Origin: Monoraphidium neglectum | Taxonomy: Eukaryota > Chlorophyta > Chlorophyceae > Sphaeropleales > Selenastraceae | Assembly (NCBI RefSeq): GCF_000611645.1 | Contig: NW_014011914.1 | Coordinates: 1-12,284 of the forward strand | Direction of reading: 5' to 3' | DNA length: 12,284 bases | Part shown: positions 9,213 to 12,284 of the stretch, in pieces | Layout of the letters: each line of letters begins with the position of its first letter | Numbering within the stretch: the first letter of the stretch is position 1 | Notes under the pieces: generated by a model | Seen by the model: the letters and a program-made list of their open reading frames with translations, nothing else | The model's database searches: none | What the model was told of the DNA's origin: nothing | Made by a program: the position numbers and the translations under genes

Positions 9213-11144
9213 ATGGGGTCGAACGGCGGCGGCTTCGACTTCGACCTATGCAAGCGCAACGCGCTGCTGGAGCGGAAGGGGATGGCGCCGCCAAAGGCCT
9301 GGAAAACGGGCACGACCATCGCGGGCGTGGTATATAAGGTGACGAGCTGCTTTGGGCGCTGGCAGGCTGGGTTGCTGCGTCGGCCGGCAGCAGGCCCTGC
9401 GTTCTGTACAGGCGGCACCGCACACCTGCCACCCTGCCTCGCAGCATGACAGCACACCCACGCACGCATCCATGCTGGACCCTACTCCCAGCTCGCGCCT
9501 GCAGCAGTGGGGGCGCCTCCAAGCAAGCCTAATCGTTCTCCTTCCCCCCCACAAAAAACGCCCCCATGCCCCCCGCTCTCGGGGTCGCTGCCGCACCCAA
9601 CCCAACCCCCCATTTTACACACACAAACAGGACGGGGTGGTCCTTGGCGCAGACACGCGCTCGACCTCCGGGTCGACCGTGGCGGACAAGAACTGCGAGA
9701 AGATCCACTACATCGCGCCCAACATCTACTGCTGCGGCGCGGGCACGGCGGCGGACACCATGAACGTGACGGCCATGATCAGCAGCTCCCTCGACCTGCA
9801 CCGCTACGCCACGGGCCGCCAGTCGCGGGTGGTCACCGCCATGACCATGCTCAAGTCGCACCTCTTCAGGCACGACCGCTGCGCCGCGCGGCTGCCAGAG
9901 AGCGGGCCTGGGCCGAGCGGCCGCGGCTGGGGCGCATGTGCGGCCGCCGCTTCTGCTGCGCCCGCAGGCTCCTCTGACCGCGCTGCCTGCGCCGGGTCCG
10001 AGCTTCCCTTGGCCCCCGCCTGCTTTTGCGCCCGCAGGTACCAGGGCCACGTCAGCGCGGCGCTGGTGCTGGGCGGCGTCGACCTCAACGGGCCTCACCT
10101 CTTCACAGTGAGGCGGTGGCGGCGGGGGCGGGTGGCGCGGAGGCGTTGAGCAGCTGCGCGCCCTTGGGGGCCGGAACACGCCGCCACACGCGCCTAGATT
10201 GAGCAGCGGAGGTGTGCTGAGGCGTCAATGGCACCGCGTCGCTGATGCCGCACCCGTTCGCGCCCCTCGCGCCTCGCCACCTCCCACCCGCATCCAGATC
10301 TTCCCCCACGGCTCTACGGACGCGCTGCCGTACGCCACGATGGGCAGCGGCAGCCTCAACGCCATGGCCGTGTTCGAGGCGGGCTTCAAGGAGGACATGA
10401 CCAAGGAGGAGGCCATGGCCCTCGTGGCGGCCGCGATCAGGAGGTGCGGCCGGCCGCCCTAGACTGGCAGGGCGCTCGCGCGCTCGCCCGCATGCACCCG
10501 CAGCCCTTGCGTCGCCGTGCCGCCACCGCGGCCTCCAGGCTCTCACCGCCCCTAGGCGCAGGGGTCCATGCTCCCCACCCAACCTCCCTCCCTTTCCTGG
10601 CCCCCTGTTGTTCTCGCTGCCCCCCGCAGCGGCGTGTACAATGACCTGGGGTCGGGCTCCAACGTGGACCTGTGCATCATCTCCAAGGAGGGCGTGGAGT
10701 ACCTGCGCAACCACGAGTTCCTCATGGCCAAGACGTACACGCGGAAGTTCCCGGTGACGTACGCCAAGGGCACGGCACGTGAGCGGCCACACACCTGGGG
10801 GCGGGGCGCCGCGGCTGGGCCGGCCGTGGGAGGCCGCTGGCGGCCCGCTTCGTGACATGCGCGCGAGGGGGCCACCAAAGCTGCAGGGTCCCGCTTTGGC
10901 TCCTCTGAGGGGAACAAGGGGCAGGAGAGCGCCTTCGAAGAATTGCAATTGAGCTGCGTTACGAACCCCCTCCCCCCCCCCCCACACACACACACCGCCC
11001 CCCACATCAGCCCCCCGCTGACCCCTCACCCACACATATCCACACCCGCATCCTCGTACCCCAGCCGTGATCAAGGAGAAGCTCATCCCCCTCAGCGCAG
11101 TGGACGTCACAGAGGGCGCGGAGGAGGCCATGGACACCAGCTAG
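9213..11144 (+). CDS. PBB1: 20S proteasome catalytic subunit beta type-7 (beta2, trypsin-like)
   Basis: Six exons: 9213-9338, 9631-9869, 10038-10107, 10298-10443, 10630-10778 and 11065-11144 (stop TAG). They give 269 residues with consistent phase. Sequence matches human PSMB7 and plant PBB throughout, for example '[20 protein letters not shown]', '[15 protein letters not shown]' and '[13 protein letters not shown]'. A 33-residue propeptide ends in KTG; Thr34 becomes the catalytic Thr1. Counting from it, Asp17, Lys33, Gly45, Ser129, Asp166 and Ser169 fall exactly at the expected numbers, so the core has no insertion or deletion. The C-terminal arm ends in AEEAMDTS; in known structures this arm wraps beta3. 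The protein cleaves after basic residues inside the 20S/26S core in cytosol and nucleus. Two oddities: the second intron (9870-10037) starts with GC, and residue 53 is Met instead of the usual Glu or Asp. The symbol follows plant usage. Confidence 0.97.
9870..10037 (+). other. GC-AG intron 2 of the proteasome beta2 gene
   Basis: The exon reads through the codons for LF and ends CAG|GCACGA. The next exon begins after CCCGCAG with G TAC CAG, completing an Arg codon and continuing into YQGHV as in other beta2 proteins. No GT lies nearby that would preserve both the frame and the conserved sequence, so a GC donor is needed. Confidence 0.8.
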
Positions 11145-11159
11145 TGACCAGCTAGTGAC
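11138..11159 (+). repeat. 11-bp tandem duplication across the stop codon
   Basis: CCAGCTAGTGA occurs twice back to back, covering the last codons and TAG stop of the beta2 gene and the first bases of the 3'UTR. The second copy lies after the stop and does not change the protein. Confidence 0.85.
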
Positions 11160-11210
11160 GCGCCCCACACCCCTCCCCTCGTGCGGGCCGCGGCGCGCGC
11201 TGGTGCTGGC

Positions 11211-11215
11211 TGTAA
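11211..11215 (+). terminator. Candidate poly(A) signal TGTAA for proteasome beta2
   Basis: TGTAA occurs 67 nt past the stop codon, giving a short but ordinary 3'UTR of about 80-90 nt with cleavage shortly after the signal. Confidence 0.6.
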
Positions 11216-12227
11216 AACAAGGATACCCTTGGCTTGCCAGTCGGGAGGGTTGCAGCTGGTTTTACAAGGGCCGTGGGGGCGCACAGAGCCCGCCGGGGCG
11301 ACATTGGAATGTGGTGCTACGTCTCTTTCTGAGAGGCGCTGCCCTCCCACGGCAGCAATGCCTGCGTGGGGGGCGAGCCTTGGGCGGAGGCGCGCACCGA
11401 GCCGCAGCCCCAGCTGACGCGGTCAGCGGTCGGGGGTCGTGTAGGCGCAGTGTGTGTATGAGGACATGCGCGACAAAAATGGCCCCATGCCAGGACCCGC
11501 CGCCGACAGAGTGCTCGGGGAAAATGCACTCTGTGCGGATGGGTGGGTCAGGCGGTTTGGGGGGGGGTCAAAGGCTTGTTGACTTGGAGCAGCGGTTCTG
11601 CACCGCGCTCGAGGGGCCGCGCTCAGCTCCTGCCGTTTGAGGGAAATATGTTCCAATGTGTCCTGTGGCGACCTGATTGCGGCAGAGCGATGTGGTGTGA
11701 AGACATTTGTGCAGGCACGCATGCGAAGAAAAAGACAGGCCCTTATCTTTGGGGGCAGCCTTGGCCCTTGAAACGCAGGGGTGTGGGCGATTTGACAGGG
11801 CTGGCGGGACTGTCGCATGCAGGACGCGGCGTACGCGCCTGCCGCGTAGGCAGCGCGCGCCCTGACCGCAAATAACAGGCGGGAGCAAAATGGCAGGGGG
11901 GCGCCCCTCGCGCCGCCGCTCTCATGCAAGGGTCGGTGCCGCGGTGCACCCTAGCTGGGGGGCCAAGAGCGAACAGGCGCGGGTGGTGAGGGCGGCCCCT
12001 CGTGGGGGGCCACATCGCACCATGGTGCTGCCGCTGAACCTACGGTTTTGCCGGAACATTTTGACAGGAAAACCCTGCTGTTGCCGCCATGTAGCGGCGC
12101 ACTCAAAGCAGAGCACGGCGCGCGTGCGCGTGCAAGCTTGTGCGTATGTACAGATGTGCAGCCCCAGAGCCTGCTTTCCTGCGCAGCCAGCCAGCGTCTT
12201 CGCATCCGCGGGCGCCTTGCGCCGCCC
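11216..12227. other. Stretch without a recognised gene
   Basis: About 1 kb after the beta2 gene. Open frames exist on both strands (for example 11423-11929 minus, 11543-11875 plus) but their translations show no domain, no gene-like composition and no coherent splice sites. It could include the 3'UTR of a gene lying to the right. Confidence 0.5.
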
Positions 12228-12284
12228 TCACGCGCGCGCCGCGCGCCTCGGGCTGGCGGCCGCGCCCGCGCCCGTGGCGGCGGC
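12228..12284 (-). CDS. Possible C-terminal end of a minus-strand gene cut by the window edge
   Basis: The minus strand reads 18 codons from the edge (Ala/Gly-rich, then SPRRAARA) to a TGA at 12230-12228. GC content rises sharply here as in exons. The opposite strand is also open, and low-complexity GC-rich DNA readily gives such frames, so this is weak. Confidence 0.2.
   Translation of the reverse strand, partial: AAATGAGAAASPRRAARA

Noticed and set aside
9331..9337. TATATAA at the end of the first beta2 exon
   Set aside because: It is coding sequence (codons for VYK) directly before a splice donor; the TATATAT at 9071 is better placed.
11423..11929. 168-codon minus-strand frame and overlapping plus-strand frame at 11543-11875
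   Set aside because: No motif, no splice context and composition unlike the real exons nearby.

Overview
The window looks like nuclear DNA of a green alga (core chlorophyte, probably Chlorophyceae). It is GC-rich and densely packed with spliced genes. The exons are short, the introns are mostly about 60-350 nt, donors are mostly GTGNGN, and TGTAA motifs (the usual chlorophyte poly(A) signal) lie downstream of stop codons. Long alternating TG/CG and CA tracts and homopeptide-coding repeats also fit. There are no bacterial operons, ribosome binding sites, CRISPR arrays, tRNAs or rRNAs. All gene models below were built by hand from splice signals and reading-frame phase. No transcript evidence was used.

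Layout from left to right: (1) minus strand, from the left edge to 1892, a DUF2993/LmeA-type lipid-binding protein with five clearly phased exons, continuing out of the window; a possible transit-peptide exon lies at 2154-2280. (2) 2281-2798, a fairly AT-rich spacer holding the 3' flank of the next gene. (3) Minus strand 2799-4379, a YIPF6-like Yip1-family Golgi membrane protein, nearly complete apart from an unresolved N-terminus. (4) About 4380-6140, no gene recognised; it holds the YIPF6 promoter side, a perfect 9-bp-arm hairpin, and probably a long 3'UTR. (5) Minus strand 6141-8508, a six-exon gene for an unrecognised protein of about 421 residues; its C-terminus faintly recalls DOG1 or algal bZIP-associated domains. 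(6) 8509-9212, a divergent promoter region with a TATA-like element. (7) Plus strand 9213-11144, the catalytic beta2 (PSMB7/PBB type) subunit of the 20S proteasome, six exons, complete. (8) 11145-12227, no gene recognised. (9) At the right edge, possibly the last codons of another minus-strand gene.

The genes are unrelated housekeeping-type loci: lipid binding, Golgi trafficking, an unknown, and protein degradation. They do not form a pathway. I found no new multi-gene system. The strongest oddities are in the beta2 gene. One intron appears to have a GC-AG boundary. Residue 53 of the mature enzyme, an acidic residue at the base of the trypsin-like S1 pocket in the yeast, human and plant sequences I know, reads as methionine here. 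The unrecognised six-exon gene is the best candidate for something undescribed.
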